DNA of 64,000 bases from Pseudomonas sp. B21-056 (GTDB taxonomy: Bacteria; Pseudomonadota; Gammaproteobacteria; Pseudomonadales; Pseudomonadaceae). Under the pieces are notes generated by a model that saw only the letters and a list, made by a program, of their open reading frames with translations, was not told where the DNA came from and ran no database searches. Below, piece after piece: positions 26,342 to 35,568 of the stretch (position 1 is the first letter of the stretch; every line of letters starts with the position of its first letter). The position numbers were made by a program, and so were the translations under genes. The DNA lies in contig NZ_CP087203.1 in assembly GCF_026016325.1 (NCBI RefSeq), positions 1,612,001 to 1,676,000 on the forward strand. Direction: 5' to 3'.

Positions 26342-27208
26342 TCAGTTTTTTGCGGCTTTCAGGCACTTCAAGTCGGTAAAGTCCTTCTTCACCCCGTCGA
26401 TTTTCTTCAACAGCCGTTCGCGTTGGGGCGGGGTGCTGTCGGCCATCAGGTCTACCAGCAGGCTGCGGGCCTGGGCTTCGGTTTTGTTGTAGGCCTCGCG
26501 GTAGGCGGGTGTCCAGAGGCTTTCGCGGTTGACCAGCAGTTGCTCGATGCGTTTCGGGAAGTCCGGGTTGTGGCGCTGGGCCACGGCGGCGCTGAACTGG
26601 TTCTGCCAATGGGCGCGGTTGGCGATCCATTGCTGGTTCTGGTCGCCCAGGGCGGTGGACCAGGCCACCACGCGCTGGCGTTGGGCGATGTTGAGGGGGC
26701 CGAGCCAGTCGTTCAGACGTTTCTCCATGCGTTCGCTGCGTTCCTGGATCTGTTGTTGCAGCGACGGCTTGAGGTAATCCTGCTGGCGTTTGCGCTGGTC
26801 CTTGATGAAGGCGGCGTCCATGTCGGCGACTTGTTCGTCGTTCAGGCCTTGCAGCAGTTCGATGGCGGACGGAGTGATCTCTCGAGCGGTTTCGGCGATG
26901 GCGGCCTTGGCTTCCCGGGTGCGCTGTTGTAGCGCTTCGTCGCTCACCTGATCGGTCTGGACCATGGTTTTCAAGCGGTCCAGCCAGTCGAGGTAACCCG
27001 GCAGTTGCGTGGTGCAGTGCCAGCTCAGGTGTTCCTTGAGGCGTTCGTTGAACCAGTCCTTTTGCTCGCCGTTGATCTCCAGGTAGTCATTGAGGGTCCA
27101 GGGGATGATCAGGTCGAGGTTGCGGTAGGCCAGGCCGATACGGCTGCAGGCCGTGAGCAACAGCAGCAGGGCGATAAAGGTGGCGGTGCGTATAAACCAG
27201 CGCGACAT
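26342..27208 (-). CDS. DUF6279-type lipoprotein
   Basis: 288 residues. The lipobox LLTAC puts the lipid on Cys 21. The mature part is helical and rich in Gln, Arg and Glu (RTREAKAAIAETAREI, LQQQIQERSERMEKRLNDW), opening with RIGLAYRNLDLIIPW, the signature of this family in Pseudomonas. It should be anchored in the inner or outer membrane facing the periplasm. Function unknown. AAGGA precedes the ATG. Confidence 0.8.
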   Translation of the reverse strand: MSRWFIRTATFIALLLLLTACSRIGLAYRNLDLIIPWTLNDYLEINGEQKDWFNERLKEHLSWHCTTQLPGYLDWLDRLKTMVQTDQVSDEALQQRTREAKAAIAETAREITPSAIELLQGLNDEQVADMDAAFIKDQRKRQQDYLKPSLQQQIQERSERMEKRLNDWLGPLNIAQRQRVVAWSTALGDQNQQWIANRAHWQNQFSAAVAQRHNPDFPKRIEQLLVNRESLWTPAYREAYNKTEAQARSLLVDLMADSTPPQRERLLKKIDGVKKDFTDLKCLKAAKN

Positions 27209-27289
27209 GAGCGAGTCCTTGCGAAGCCATCGGTGTTTTGTTTGAGCATGGCAGGCGCGCGGCAGTTCAGCCGAGTGAATACGTAACCC

Positions 27290-28006
27290 TTAGTAAAACG
27301 GGTGGGCCATCTTCAGGGTCAGCAGGCCGTCGCATTCGCTGTTGTGGCCGGAATAGGCCGAGCAGCTGCTACCGCTGAGGCTGGAGTCGCTGTAGATCAG
27401 GTCCAGGTCGATGCCCCGCCACGGACGGGAAATTTTCAACGACCAGTCGCTGAAACTGCCTACGTAGCCGTTCTCGACCGAAACCGGTGTGTTGAGCTGA
27501 TGGGTGGTGTATTTGGCGCTGACGCCGATGCCGAACGGCACGTTACCGCCCAGGTCGGCGAACAGCGTGCTGTTCTGTTTGTCGGGATCGTTGCTCAGGG
27601 CTGCGCCGAAACGACTGCCGAGCACGGTCAGGCCACCATAGAGTTCCTGGCTGTCGAGGGTGTCGACAGTGGGGTAGCTGTAGTGGATCAGGCCGACTTC
27701 ATAGCCCAGGGTCTGGTCGAAGGGCTGTTTAAAACCCATGTAGGAATCCACCTCGAGGTCGGCGGACGAGGTCAGGCCGGCGCTGGGTGACCATTGGCCA
27801 AAGTACCAGCCGCTGTCGTGGCTCAGGTCCAGGCCGCCATGAAATGAGCCGGTGCTCGACGGCGTGACGAGGCCTTGGGCCATGCTGCGGCTGGGGCTGG
27901 TGCCGAGCTTCAGGTCAAAGTCGCCGAGTTCGCGTTGGAAAATCTGTCCGTGGGCAGGGGGACAGGCCAGCAGGCTGATGCTCAGCAGGACAATGGGAAG
28001 GCGCAT
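27290..28006 (-). CDS. TorF-family putative porin
   Basis: 238 residues with signal peptide (about 1-20, ending AHG). Beta-strand-rich; SMAQGLVTPSSTGSFHGGLDLSH and DLEVDSYMGFKQ match the PF09694 family of short outer-membrane barrels. It ends in Phe-Tyr, as expected for Bam-inserted barrels. Two Cys near residues 214-225 may form a disulfide. It is followed on the same strand by the DUF6279 gene, 81 bases away. The substrate is unknown. Confidence 0.8.
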   Translation of the reverse strand: MRLPIVLLSISLLACPPAHGQIFQRELGDFDLKLGTSPSRSMAQGLVTPSSTGSFHGGLDLSHDSGWYFGQWSPSAGLTSSADLEVDSYMGFKQPFDQTLGYEVGLIHYSYPTVDTLDSQELYGGLTVLGSRFGAALSNDPDKQNSTLFADLGGNVPFGIGVSAKYTTHQLNTPVSVENGYVGSFSDWSLKISRPWRGIDLDLIYSDSSLSGSSCSAYSGHNSECDGLLTLKMAHPFY

Positions 28007-28146
28007 GCTTCACTCCGTGAATAGCGAGGAGCAGGACAAGCTGGAGCACTTGAGCTAGAGAGGTGCAAGCATACCGACGAATATCCGGCGGTGAAGGCCG
28101 TTCGTCGATTTTTACGAGGGAGATGTGGCGGGGGAGGGTTCCAGTC

Positions 28147-28177
28147 CAAGCGCTTCGAAGCTCAAAGCGCTTTGGGA
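28147..28177 (-). terminator. Hairpin downstream of the small 28194 gene
   Basis: CCAAGCGCTT pairs with AAGCGCTTTGG around an eight-base loop. There is no long T run, so termination is uncertain. Confidence 0.35.
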
Positions 28178-28193
28178 CCAGGTGATGCGGGGT

Positions 28194-28373
28194 TTACTTT
28201 TTGCCCAGGCTGATCTGCTTGGACGGGCCGAATGTCTGGCCGCTGACGCCTTTGGCAATTTGCTGGATTTCACCGCCGGACTTGAGGAACGCAGCAATCT
28301 GATCGTTGATCGATTCGCTGGTTTCAACGGCTGGAGCTGGCTTTGCTTTGCTGTGGGATGCTTTTACGCGCAT
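28194..28373 (-). CDS. Small conserved Pseudomonas protein of unknown function
   Basis: 59 residues from the ATG at 28373; an ATG nine bases earlier is also possible. The N-terminal third is basic and Lys/Ala/Pro-rich, and the conserved part is INDQIAAFLKSGGEIQQIAKGVSGQ, a helix and loop that I recognise as recurring in small Pseudomonas proteins without known role. It lacks a signal peptide. Confidence 0.6.
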   Translation of the reverse strand: MRVKASHSKAKPAPAVETSESINDQIAAFLKSGGEIQQIAKGVSGQTFGPSKQISLGKK

Positions 28374-28694
28374 GGCGGCCATTAACCTGTCGATAATTAA
28401 TTGGGCCAGGCATCGTACAGGAAATACATGACCCTTGCTTGGTCGATATCCCGCTGAATGATCTGGACAGGGTTGGGCAAGTGGCGGATTTATGCCACGG
28501 TCATTGCCCTAAGCCACTGTTTTAAATAACAACCAACAGGGAAGTGTAACGTCGACCGGCCTGTGCGCATCGGCCGCATGGGACGTGGTCTGCCTGACGA
28601 GTGGCTGATTCTCGGAAGGGACGCTTTCCTGCCGGTCACGAATCGCACCGCAAAACCGGGTAGAATGCCGCCCACGCAATGAGGGTATTCGGAA
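28374..28694. other. Divergent intergenic region
   Basis: It holds the promoters of the small minus-strand gene and of the S1-domain gene. No hairpin, RNA gene or repeat is evident. Confidence 0.5.
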
Positions 28695-29531
28695 ATGGCT
28701 TTAGTCGGTCGCTACAACAGTTTGCAAGTGGTTAAACACACGAACTTCGGTTTATATCTGGACGGTGGTGCGGACGGCGAAATCCTTTTGCCCAATCGTT
28801 ATATCCCCAAGGATATTCCCAGTGAAGATGAAGACTGGCTCAATGTTTTCATTTACCTGGACAGCGACGACAAACTGATCGCGACCACGGAAAAACCCAA
28901 AGTCCAGGTCGGTGAATTCGCCAGTCTGAAAGTGGTTGAAGTCAACAGCATCGGCGTGTTCCTCGACTGGGGCCTGCCCAAGGATCTGTTGCTGCCGTTC
29001 TCGGAAGAGAAACGCCAGATGACGGCCGGGGATTATTGCGTGGTGCACGTCTATCTCGATAAGCATACCCGCCGCATCACCGCTACGGCGCGGCTGGACC
29101 GTCACCTGGACAAGACGCCGGCCAACTACGCGCCGGGCCAGGAAGTGGACCTGCTGGTTGCCGAAGCCACCGACATGGGCTTCAAGGCGATCATCAATAA
29201 CCGCCACTGGGGACTTATCCACAAGAACGAAGTCTTCAAGTTCCTGCGCCCCGGCAAGCAGGAAAAAGGTTACATCAAGGAAATCCGTGGGGACGGCAAG
29301 ATCAGCCTGAGCCTGCAACCGGTCGGCCAGGAAGCCGCCACCAGCCTGAATGCCAAGATCCTCGCCAAGTTGCGTGACAACAACGGCACCCTGCCGGTCA
29401 GCGACAAGAGCGATCCGGCGCTGATCAGCAGCCTGTTTGGCGTGAGCAAGGGCAACTTCAAGAAGGCCATTGGTGCGCTGTACAAGAATGGGCAGATTGT
29501 TATTCATGCGGATCGTATTGAGTTGAGTTGA
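28695..29531 (+). CDS. CvfB-type S1 RNA-binding protein
   Basis: 278 residues. Three S1-like OB domains (about 3-65, 70-130, 145-215; for example VGEFASLKVVEVNSIGVFLDWGLPKDLLLPFSE and KGYIKEIRGDGKISLSLQP) are followed by a winged-helix domain (SDKSDPALISSLFGVSKGNFKKAIGALYK). That order is the CvfB/YitL family, RNA-binding regulators of virulence and translation in other bacteria. It stands alone with a REPIN after it. Confidence 0.87.
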   Translation: MALVGRYNSLQVVKHTNFGLYLDGGADGEILLPNRYIPKDIPSEDEDWLNVFIYLDSDDKLIATTEKPKVQVGEFASLKVVEVNSIGVFLDWGLPKDLLLPFSEEKRQMTAGDYCVVHVYLDKHTRRITATARLDRHLDKTPANYAPGQEVDLLVAEATDMGFKAIINNRHWGLIHKNEVFKFLRPGKQEKGYIKEIRGDGKISLSLQPVGQEAATSLNAKILAKLRDNNGTLPVSDKSDPALISSLFGVSKGNFKKAIGALYKNGQIVIHADRIELS

Positions 29532-29573
29532 TCTTTCAGCCGACAACAGAATCTGTGTCGGAAAGGATGCTTT

Positions 29574-29705
29574 TGTGGCGAGGGGATTTATCCCCGCTGG
29601 GCTGCGTAGCAGCCCTAAAACCTGACACCTCGGTGTGCCAGGCAGAACAACTTGGCTGTCTTGGGGCTGCTACGCAGCCCAGCGGGGATAAATCCCCTCG
29701 CCACA
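29574..29705. repeat. REPIN (GGCGAGGGGAT family)
   Basis: Inverted arms TGTGGCGAGGGGATTTATCC about 130 bases apart, between the S1-domain gene and the permease promoter. Confidence 0.85.
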
Positions 29706-29733
29706 AAAGCTGAGTCAGACCCTTTGATCTGGC

Positions 29734-29885
29734 TGTATACAAAATCTTGCACCTTTAGCATGCACTCGCGCCCTGTTCGTGGGCGTATGTCCCTTCCTGC
29801 CCGCTATCAAACCCCGCCATACACCTCGGTTTGTCTCATATTCCCCGCCTATGGCACGCATTCTGCGTAGCGCTTCGTATACAAA
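29734..29885. promoter_or_regulatory. Two GTATACAAA sites upstream of the NCS1 permease
   Basis: GTATACAAA occurs at 29735-29743 and 29877-29885, the first inside the palindrome TGTATACA. Such sites suit a GntR-type regulator, but no regulator gene of that kind is present. The rest of the 250-base gap shows nothing else. Confidence 0.4.
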
Positions 29886-29960
29886 CCATGCCGGCTCCCG
29901 TGCGCAGTGTGGTGAGCAGGTCGTCTCGGGGGCACGGTGGAACTCATAAGGAGCCCCGCG

Positions 29961-31415
29961 ATGTCCGAGCAATTACCCAACGGCTACAGCCCCCGCCTCT
30001 ATAACGAAGACCTGGGCCCGCTGCCGCAGAAATGGAATTGGTACAACATCTTCGCGTTCTGGATGAGTGATGTGCACAGCGTCGGTGGCTATGTGTTCGC
30101 CGCCAGCCTGTTCGCGCTGGGGCTGGCGAGTTGGCAGGTGTTGATCGCGCTGTTGGGCGGGATCTGCATCGTGCAGGTGATCGCCAATCTGGTGGCCAAG
30201 CCGAGCCAGCAGGCGGCGGTGCCGTATCCGGTGATCTGCCGGCTGGCGTTCGGGGTGTTCGGGGCGAACATTCCTGCGGTGATTCGTGGCTTGATCGCCG
30301 TGGCGTGGTACGGCATTCAGACGTACCTGGCGTCCAGTGCGCTGATCATCGTGGTGCTGCGGTTCTTTCCTACAATGGAAGCCTATGCGACGCCGCATTT
30401 TGTCGGTTTGTCTTACCTGGGCTGGTTTGGTTTCCTCAGCCTGTGGTTCGTCCAGGCGCTGGTGTTCTGGACGGGCATGGAGTCGATCCGCCGTTTCATC
30501 GACTGGGCCGGGCCGGTGGTCTACGCGGTGATGTTTTTGCTGGCCGGCTGGATTGTGTGGAAGGCCGGTTGGAGCAACATCAGCTTTACCCTGGCGGAAA
30601 AGTCCCTGTCCGGCTGGCAGGCGTTCGGTCAAGTGATCGTAGCGACGGCGCTGGTGGTGTCGTACTTTTCCGGGCCGACCCTGAATTTCGGCGATTTCAG
30701 TCGCTACTGCCGGAGCATGTCTGACGTGCGCCGGGGCAATTTCTGGGGGCTGCCGGTGAATTTCCTGGCGTTCTCGCTGGTCACCGTGGTGATTGTGTCC
30801 GGGACCCTGCCGGTGTTCGGCGAAATGCTCCATGACCCGATCGCCACCGTGGCGCGCATCGACAACAGCGTGGCCGTGCTGCTCGGCGCCTTTGCCTTCG
30901 TCACCGCCACCGTCGGCATCAACATTGTTGCCAACTTCGTATCGCCGGCCTTCGATTTCGCCAACGTCGCGCCCAGCAAGATCAGTTGGCGTGCCGGTGG
31001 CATGATCGCTGCGCTGGCGTCGATTTTCATCACGCCCTGGAACCTGTTCAACAATCCTGAAGTGATCCATTACACCCTGGACGTGCTGGCGGCCTTCATC
31101 GGCCCGCTGTTCGGGATTCTGCTGGTGGACTTCTACCTGATCAAAAAGCAGGCGATCGACGTCGACGCGCTGTTCAATGACGGGCCGAGCGGGCGGTATT
31201 ACTACAGCGGCGGCATCAACTGGACGGCGGTCAAGGCGCTGGTTCCGGCGACGCTGATGGGGGTGGCGATCACCTTCACGCCGCTGCTGCAACCGATGGC
31301 CAACTTTGCCTGGTTCACCGGTTGCTTCCTCGGCGGGGTGTTGTATTTCGCCCTGGCGCGGCGTGAGCGGGCGACCCAACTGAACTCCTCGTTCAGCTCG
31401 GTCGGCCGGGCCTGA
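29961..31415 (+). CDS. NCS1-family nucleobase/hydantoin-type permease
   Basis: 484 residues from the ATG at 29961, which follows AAGGAG; an in-frame ATG at 29937 is less likely. Twelve membrane helices. YNEDLGPLPQKWNWYNIFAFWMSDVHSVGGY is the N-terminal NCS1 signature, and GPTLNFGDFSRYCR and the ANFVSPAFDFANVAP loop match the sodium/proton symporters for purines, allantoin and hydantoins. The exact substrate is not determinable. The stop codon abuts the stop of the convergent MFS gene in a single TGATCA. Confidence 0.88.
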   Translation: MSEQLPNGYSPRLYNEDLGPLPQKWNWYNIFAFWMSDVHSVGGYVFAASLFALGLASWQVLIALLGGICIVQVIANLVAKPSQQAAVPYPVICRLAFGVFGANIPAVIRGLIAVAWYGIQTYLASSALIIVVLRFFPTMEAYATPHFVGLSYLGWFGFLSLWFVQALVFWTGMESIRRFIDWAGPVVYAVMFLLAGWIVWKAGWSNISFTLAEKSLSGWQAFGQVIVATALVVSYFSGPTLNFGDFSRYCRSMSDVRRGNFWGLPVNFLAFSLVTVVIVSGTLPVFGEMLHDPIATVARIDNSVAVLLGAFAFVTATVGINIVANFVSPAFDFANVAPSKISWRAGGMIAALASIFITPWNLFNNPEVIHYTLDVLAAFIGPLFGILLVDFYLIKKQAIDVDALFNDGPSGRYYYSGGINWTAVKALVPATLMGVAITFTPLLQPMANFAWFTGCFLGGVLYFALARRERATQLNSSFSSVGRA

Positions 31416-32588
31416 TCAGCGCAGGGCGGTTTGGGCGCAGGGGTTCACCGCGCTCTGGCGAGCCGGTCGCAGCAGCAATCCGCCAGCCAGCACCAGACCG
31501 CAGCCGGCAACCACCAACGCCGGTTGCAGGCCGCCGCTGAAGTGACTGCTCAGCGCCGCCAGCAACGGCCCGCTGAGTTGGCCCACGGCAAAGCACGCAG
31601 TCAACAGCCCGGCGTTGCGCTGGGTGGCGTGGGGGGCCAGTTCCCGGGAGCGCAGCATCACCAGTTGCATGCACGCCAGGAACGGCGCGCCACACAGGAT
31701 CACCCCCAGCGCCAACCCCGGCCCGCTGCCCAGCAGGCAGGCGAACACCCCGGCGGCCTGCAGCCATAACGTGCCGATCAGCCAGCGACCGGTGCTGTTC
31801 GGGTTTGGCCGACGCAGGCTCACCAGCAACACGCCGAGGGCGGCGGCCAGGCCGAAGCAGGGCCAGAACAGGTCGGCCTGCCATTGGCCGTGGAATTGCG
31901 CCGAGGCCATCTGCGACAGGAACGTGGCGGGAATGATGTAGCCCACGCCGTACAAGGCATACACCACGCCGAGCCGGGCAATGCCACGGTTCGGCGATGA
32001 GCCGGCCGGCGGCGCAACGGTCGCGACTGCGGCGGGTTGTGGCAGGATCGGCAGCACCACCAGCAGCATCGCCAGAGCCACACCGGCATACACCAGCCAC
32101 AGCGTGGCGGACGTCTGGCCCAACAGGTTCGAGCCCAAGGCCAGCAGGCCTGTGAGAAAAATCCCCAGCCCCGGTCCGGCAAATACCAGCGCCCCCAGCC
32201 GTGGCTGTCCCGCCGCGGCGGCCAAGGGTTGGCTCAGTGCCGTGATCATCACCAGCACCCAGGCACTCGCCACGCCGGTGCCGAAGCGTAGCGCCAGGTG
32301 CGGCCAGAAGCCCCAGGCCCAGAACGACGCCAGGGTCAGCAGCACGCACAGCCACAGGCCACCGAGCAAACGCCGGCGCACCTGTTCCGGGCGGCGAGCG
32401 AACATCGCGTCCAGCGCGCCGAGGAAATAACCCAGGTAGTTGGCGGCGGCAATCAGACCGGCGGCGGTCAAGTCGATCTGACCTTCGCCGATGAGATGAG
32501 GTAACTGAGGTGTAAGGGCGAAGCGGCCGATGCCCATGGCCATCATCAAAGCGATGAAGCTGGCGAGCAGGCGAATAAGGGGCGACAT
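31416..32588 (-). CDS. YbfB/YjiJ-family MFS transporter
   Basis: 390 residues, twelve helices. The start RLLASFIALMMAMGIGRFALTPQLPHL and LIAAANYLGYFLGAL are the hallmark of the YbfB/YjiJ group. It diverges from a LysR gene by 102 bases with a short palindrome between, so the LysR protein probably controls it. The substrate is unknown. Confidence 0.87.
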   Translation of the reverse strand: MSPLIRLLASFIALMMAMGIGRFALTPQLPHLIGEGQIDLTAAGLIAAANYLGYFLGALDAMFARRPEQVRRRLLGGLWLCVLLTLASFWAWGFWPHLALRFGTGVASAWVLVMITALSQPLAAAAGQPRLGALVFAGPGLGIFLTGLLALGSNLLGQTSATLWLVYAGVALAMLLVVLPILPQPAAVATVAPPAGSSPNRGIARLGVVYALYGVGYIIPATFLSQMASAQFHGQWQADLFWPCFGLAAALGVLLVSLRRPNPNSTGRWLIGTLWLQAAGVFACLLGSGPGLALGVILCGAPFLACMQLVMLRSRELAPHATQRNAGLLTACFAVGQLSGPLLAALSSHFSGGLQPALVVAGCGLVLAGGLLLRPARQSAVNPCAQTALR

Positions 32589-32639
32589 GATCGTTCTCCA
32601 CGTTGAGGCGAATGACCGTCAGGCTAGAACCGATTGACT

Positions 32640-32654
32640 TTCATTAAAAATGAA
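32640..32654. promoter_or_regulatory. Candidate LysR operator between MFS and LysR genes
   Basis: TTCATT and AATGAA form 6-base arms around AAA (T-N11-A form), midway between the divergent start codons. Confidence 0.45.
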
Positions 32655-32690
32655 TAATAGTGAGTAACTTGTTCCTTTTTGGAGAATGTC

Positions 32691-33584
32691 GTGGAGTTCA
32701 GCCAGTTGCGGATCTTCCAGGCCGTGGCCGAGGAAGGGTCCATCACCCGAGCCGCCGAGCGCCTGCACCGGGTGCCGTCGAATCTGTCGACCCGGCTCAA
32801 GCAGCTCGAAGAGCAGTTGGGCGTGGATCTTTTCCTACGGGAGCGTCAGCGCTTGCAGCTTTCGCCGGCGGGAAAAGTCCTGTTGGACTATGCGACCAAG
32901 CTCTTTGCCCTGCACGACGAAGCCCATGCGGCCGTGCAGGGCGGCCAACCGGCCGGGGAGTTTGTGCTGGGCACCATGTACAGCACGGCGGCGATTCACC
33001 TGCCGGACCTGCTGGCCAGTTATCACCGGGCGTACCCGGCGGTGAACCTGCAAGTGCAGTCCGGGCCCAGCGGGGAATTGCTCGAAGGCTTGCTCACCGG
33101 GCGTCTCGATGCGGCGTTGGTGGATGGCCCGCTGGAGCTGGCGGGGTTGGACGGCGTGCCGTTGTGCGACGAGCGATTGGTGGTGATTACCGAGGCCGAT
33201 CATCCGCCGGTGCGCAGTGCGCTGGATGTCCAGGGCCGCTCGGTGTTCACCTTTCGCCGGGGCTGTTCGTATCGCATGCGCCTGGAGGCCTGGTTTGCCC
33301 ATGACCACGCGACCATGGGCCGGGCGATGGAGATCGAGTCTTATCAGGGGATGCTGGCGTGCGTGATCGCCGGCTCCGGGGTGGCGTTGTTGTCCGAGTC
33401 GATGCTGGCCAGCATGCCGGGCCGCGAGCGGGTGACGGTGCATCCATTGGCCGAGCCGTTTGCCAGTGCCACCACCTGGCTGATGTGGCGCAAGGGCATG
33501 GTCGGGGCCAACCTGAACGCCTGGATCGAGTTGCAGCAACAGGCCTGGCCGCGGACGCCCGTGGCGACGGCCCAATCGGCTTGA
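32691..33584 (+). CDS. LysR-family regulator
   Basis: 297 residues from GTG 32691, with GGAG six bases upstream; the protein then starts VEFSQLRIFQAVAEEGS, the usual LysR opening. The HTH has ITRAAERLHRVPSNLSTRLKQLE; the effector domain covers 90-290. The PSNLS recognition helix places it with CysL/ArgP-like regulators of small transporters. It is divergent from the YbfB-type MFS gene. Confidence 0.87.
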   Translation: MEFSQLRIFQAVAEEGSITRAAERLHRVPSNLSTRLKQLEEQLGVDLFLRERQRLQLSPAGKVLLDYATKLFALHDEAHAAVQGGQPAGEFVLGTMYSTAAIHLPDLLASYHRAYPAVNLQVQSGPSGELLEGLLTGRLDAALVDGPLELAGLDGVPLCDERLVVITEADHPPVRSALDVQGRSVFTFRRGCSYRMRLEAWFAHDHATMGRAMEIESYQGMLACVIAGSGVALLSESMLASMPGRERVTVHPLAEPFASATTWLMWRKGMVGANLNAWIELQQQAWPRTPVATAQSA

Positions 33585-33723
33585 ACTACGGGGGTGGGAT
33601 TTGGATCAATTCAGTAACAGATCATTGCAAACAGAGACGAGCATTGCGCAGCACATCGGACTATTATCAACGCGAAGGGGCCACAGAAATCTGCCGCTCG
33701 CATGACCCTGAGGGGGCACCACG

Positions 33724-33852
33724 ATGAAAGAGAAAATTCAGAACTGGCTTCACGACCTGGGTGTCGCACTCGGCCTGATCGAACCGCCCATGCAGCCGAT
33801 CCCGATCCGCACCGATGACGAGCAACGCCGCCGCCAGCCGCGTCGCCGCTGA
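33724..33852 (+). CDS. PA1414-family small protein
   Basis: 42 residues, preceded by a GAGGGGG ribosome site. It consists of an amphipathic helix (KIQNWLHDLGVALGLIE), a Pro-rich turn (PPMQPIPIR) and an Arg-rich tail (RRRQPRRR). I recognise the family from P. aeruginosa PA1414, a highly expressed low-oxygen-induced small protein; no clear Anr box is visible upstream here. Its place beside the PA1418-PA1422 block supports the assignment. Confidence 0.75.
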   Translation: MKEKIQNWLHDLGVALGLIEPPMQPIPIRTDDEQRRRQPRRR

Positions 33853-33873
33853 TTACCTGTCAGGTCTATTTTT

Positions 33874-33962
33874 TGTGGGAGCGAGCCTGCTCGCGAATGC
33901 GTTGTATCAGCAGCATAAGTCGTAGCTGATACGCCGCCATCGCGAGCAGGCTCGCTCCCACA
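33874..33962. repeat. REPIN (GAGCCTGCTCGC family)
   Basis: Inverted arms TGTGGGAGCGAGCCTGCTCG with a 45-base spacer between convergent genes. Confidence 0.85.
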
Positions 33963-33977
33963 GTCGTTTACCAATAA

Positions 33978-35366
33978 TCAAACCGTCTTCGCCACCACAT
34001 TCGCCCGTGGCGACAACACACTCACCACCACAAAACTCACCAGCGCCACGCCCAGGCTGTAGTAGATCGGCGTGTTGGCGTCGAGGCCGTCCTTGAGCAT
34101 GAAGAACAGCGCGGTCAGGAAGCCCAGTGACATGCTGGTGATGGCGCCCGCCGTGGTGGCGCGTTTCCAGTAGATGGCGCCGATCAGCGGGATCAGCATG
34201 CCGCCCACCAACAGGTTGTAGGCCAGGGTCAGGGCGCTGATCACGTCGCTGACCACCAGGGCGATGCCCAGCACCACCACGCCCATCAACAGGGTCGCGA
34301 TGCGGTTTTCATGGGCATCGCCGCCGGTGTTTTCACGGCCCTGGCGCAAGCGGGGCAGCAGATCCTGAACCACCGTGGTCGAGGCCGCGAGCAGGCCCGC
34401 TGCGGCGGTGGACATCAACGCAGCCAGTGCCGCGGCCACCACTAGCCCGCGAATACCGCTGGGCAGGCTGGTCTGGACCACGCTGGCAAAAGCGTTGTTG
34501 ACGTTGGCAAGGTCCGGCAGCAACACCTTGGCCGCCATGCCGATCAGCGCCCCGGCCAGGCCGTACAGCACGCAATACAAACCGGCGGCGGTGCCGGCGA
34601 CTTTTGCCACGCCTTCGCTGCGGGCGGTGAACACCCGCTGCCAGATGTCCTGGCCGATGAAGATGCCGAAGAAGTAGATCAGGAAGTACGTGACGATGGT
34701 GTCCCAGCCGATCGCGGTGAAATCGAAGTAGCTGGCCGGCAGTTTCGCCACCATCGCATCCCAGCCGCCGGCGTCCATGATGGACATCGGCATCAGCAGG
34801 AACACCAGGCCGACGGTCATGATCAAAAATTGCACGATATCGGTGAGGGTCAGCGACCACATGCCGCCGATGGTGGAATACAGCACCACCACACCGCCGC
34901 CCACCAGGATCGAGACCCAGAAGGGCAGGCCGAACAGCACCTGCATGACGGTGCCAATGGCGATGGTCGAAGTGGCGCCGATCATCAGCGCATACACCAG
35001 CATGATCAACGCACTGGCGTGGCGTGCGGCCGGATTATAGCGGCGCTCCAGCACCTGGGTGACGGTGTAGATCTTCAGTTTGAGCAACGGCTTGGCGAGG
35101 AACAGGCTCAGGCCGACGATACCCAGGCCGATGGCGCCGCACAGCCAGAACCCGGAAATCCCGTGGACATAACCCAGGCGCACGGTGCCGATGGTGGACG
35201 CGCCGCCCAGTACGGTGGCGGCCATGGTGCCCAGATAGAAGCCCGGGCCCAGGTTGCGCCCGGCGACCAGGTAGTCGTCACGGGTTTTGGCGCGGCGCAT
35301 GCCGTACCAGCCGAGGGCGATCATGCCGGCGGCGTAGATGAGAACGACGATTAAATCCAAAGCCAT
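33978..35366 (-). CDS. Sodium:solute symporter (SSS family)
   Basis: 462 residues with about 13 membrane helices. TRDDYLVAGRNLGPGFYLGTMAATVLGGASTIG is the N-terminal SSS signature with sodium-site residues, and GQDIWQRVFTARSE matches the family motif in the middle. It is the positional match of PA1418 and the distal gene of the gbuA strand, behind a REPIN. Uptake of guanidinobutyrate or a related compound is a reasonable guess from context only. Confidence 0.87.
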   Translation of the reverse strand: MALDLIVVLIYAAGMIALGWYGMRRAKTRDDYLVAGRNLGPGFYLGTMAATVLGGASTIGTVRLGYVHGISGFWLCGAIGLGIVGLSLFLAKPLLKLKIYTVTQVLERRYNPAARHASALIMLVYALMIGATSTIAIGTVMQVLFGLPFWVSILVGGGVVVLYSTIGGMWSLTLTDIVQFLIMTVGLVFLLMPMSIMDAGGWDAMVAKLPASYFDFTAIGWDTIVTYFLIYFFGIFIGQDIWQRVFTARSEGVAKVAGTAAGLYCVLYGLAGALIGMAAKVLLPDLANVNNAFASVVQTSLPSGIRGLVVAAALAALMSTAAAGLLAASTTVVQDLLPRLRQGRENTGGDAHENRIATLLMGVVVLGIALVVSDVISALTLAYNLLVGGMLIPLIGAIYWKRATTAGAITSMSLGFLTALFFMLKDGLDANTPIYYSLGVALVSFVVVSVLSPRANVVAKTV

Positions 35367-35420
35367 GATGGCGTGTCTCCGATTGTCTTTTTTATAGTGA
35401 GGTCGGGGTGTGTGCTGCCT

Positions 35421-35568
35421 TTGTGGCGAGGGGATTTATCGAAACGTCGCACCGCCCCGCTGGGCTGCGAAGCGGCCCCAAAACATTCAACTCAATTTGT
35501 CTGGCACACCGAGGAGTCAGGGTTGGGGACCGCTGCGCGCTCCAGCGGGGATGAATCCCCTCGCCACA
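35421..35568. repeat. REPIN (GGCGAGGGGAT family) overlapping a gene end
   Basis: Arms TGTGGCGAGGGGATTTATCG and complement. The right arm lies inside the last 17 codons of the NCS1 gene at 35517, so the element supplies that protein's C-terminus and stop codon. Confidence 0.85.
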
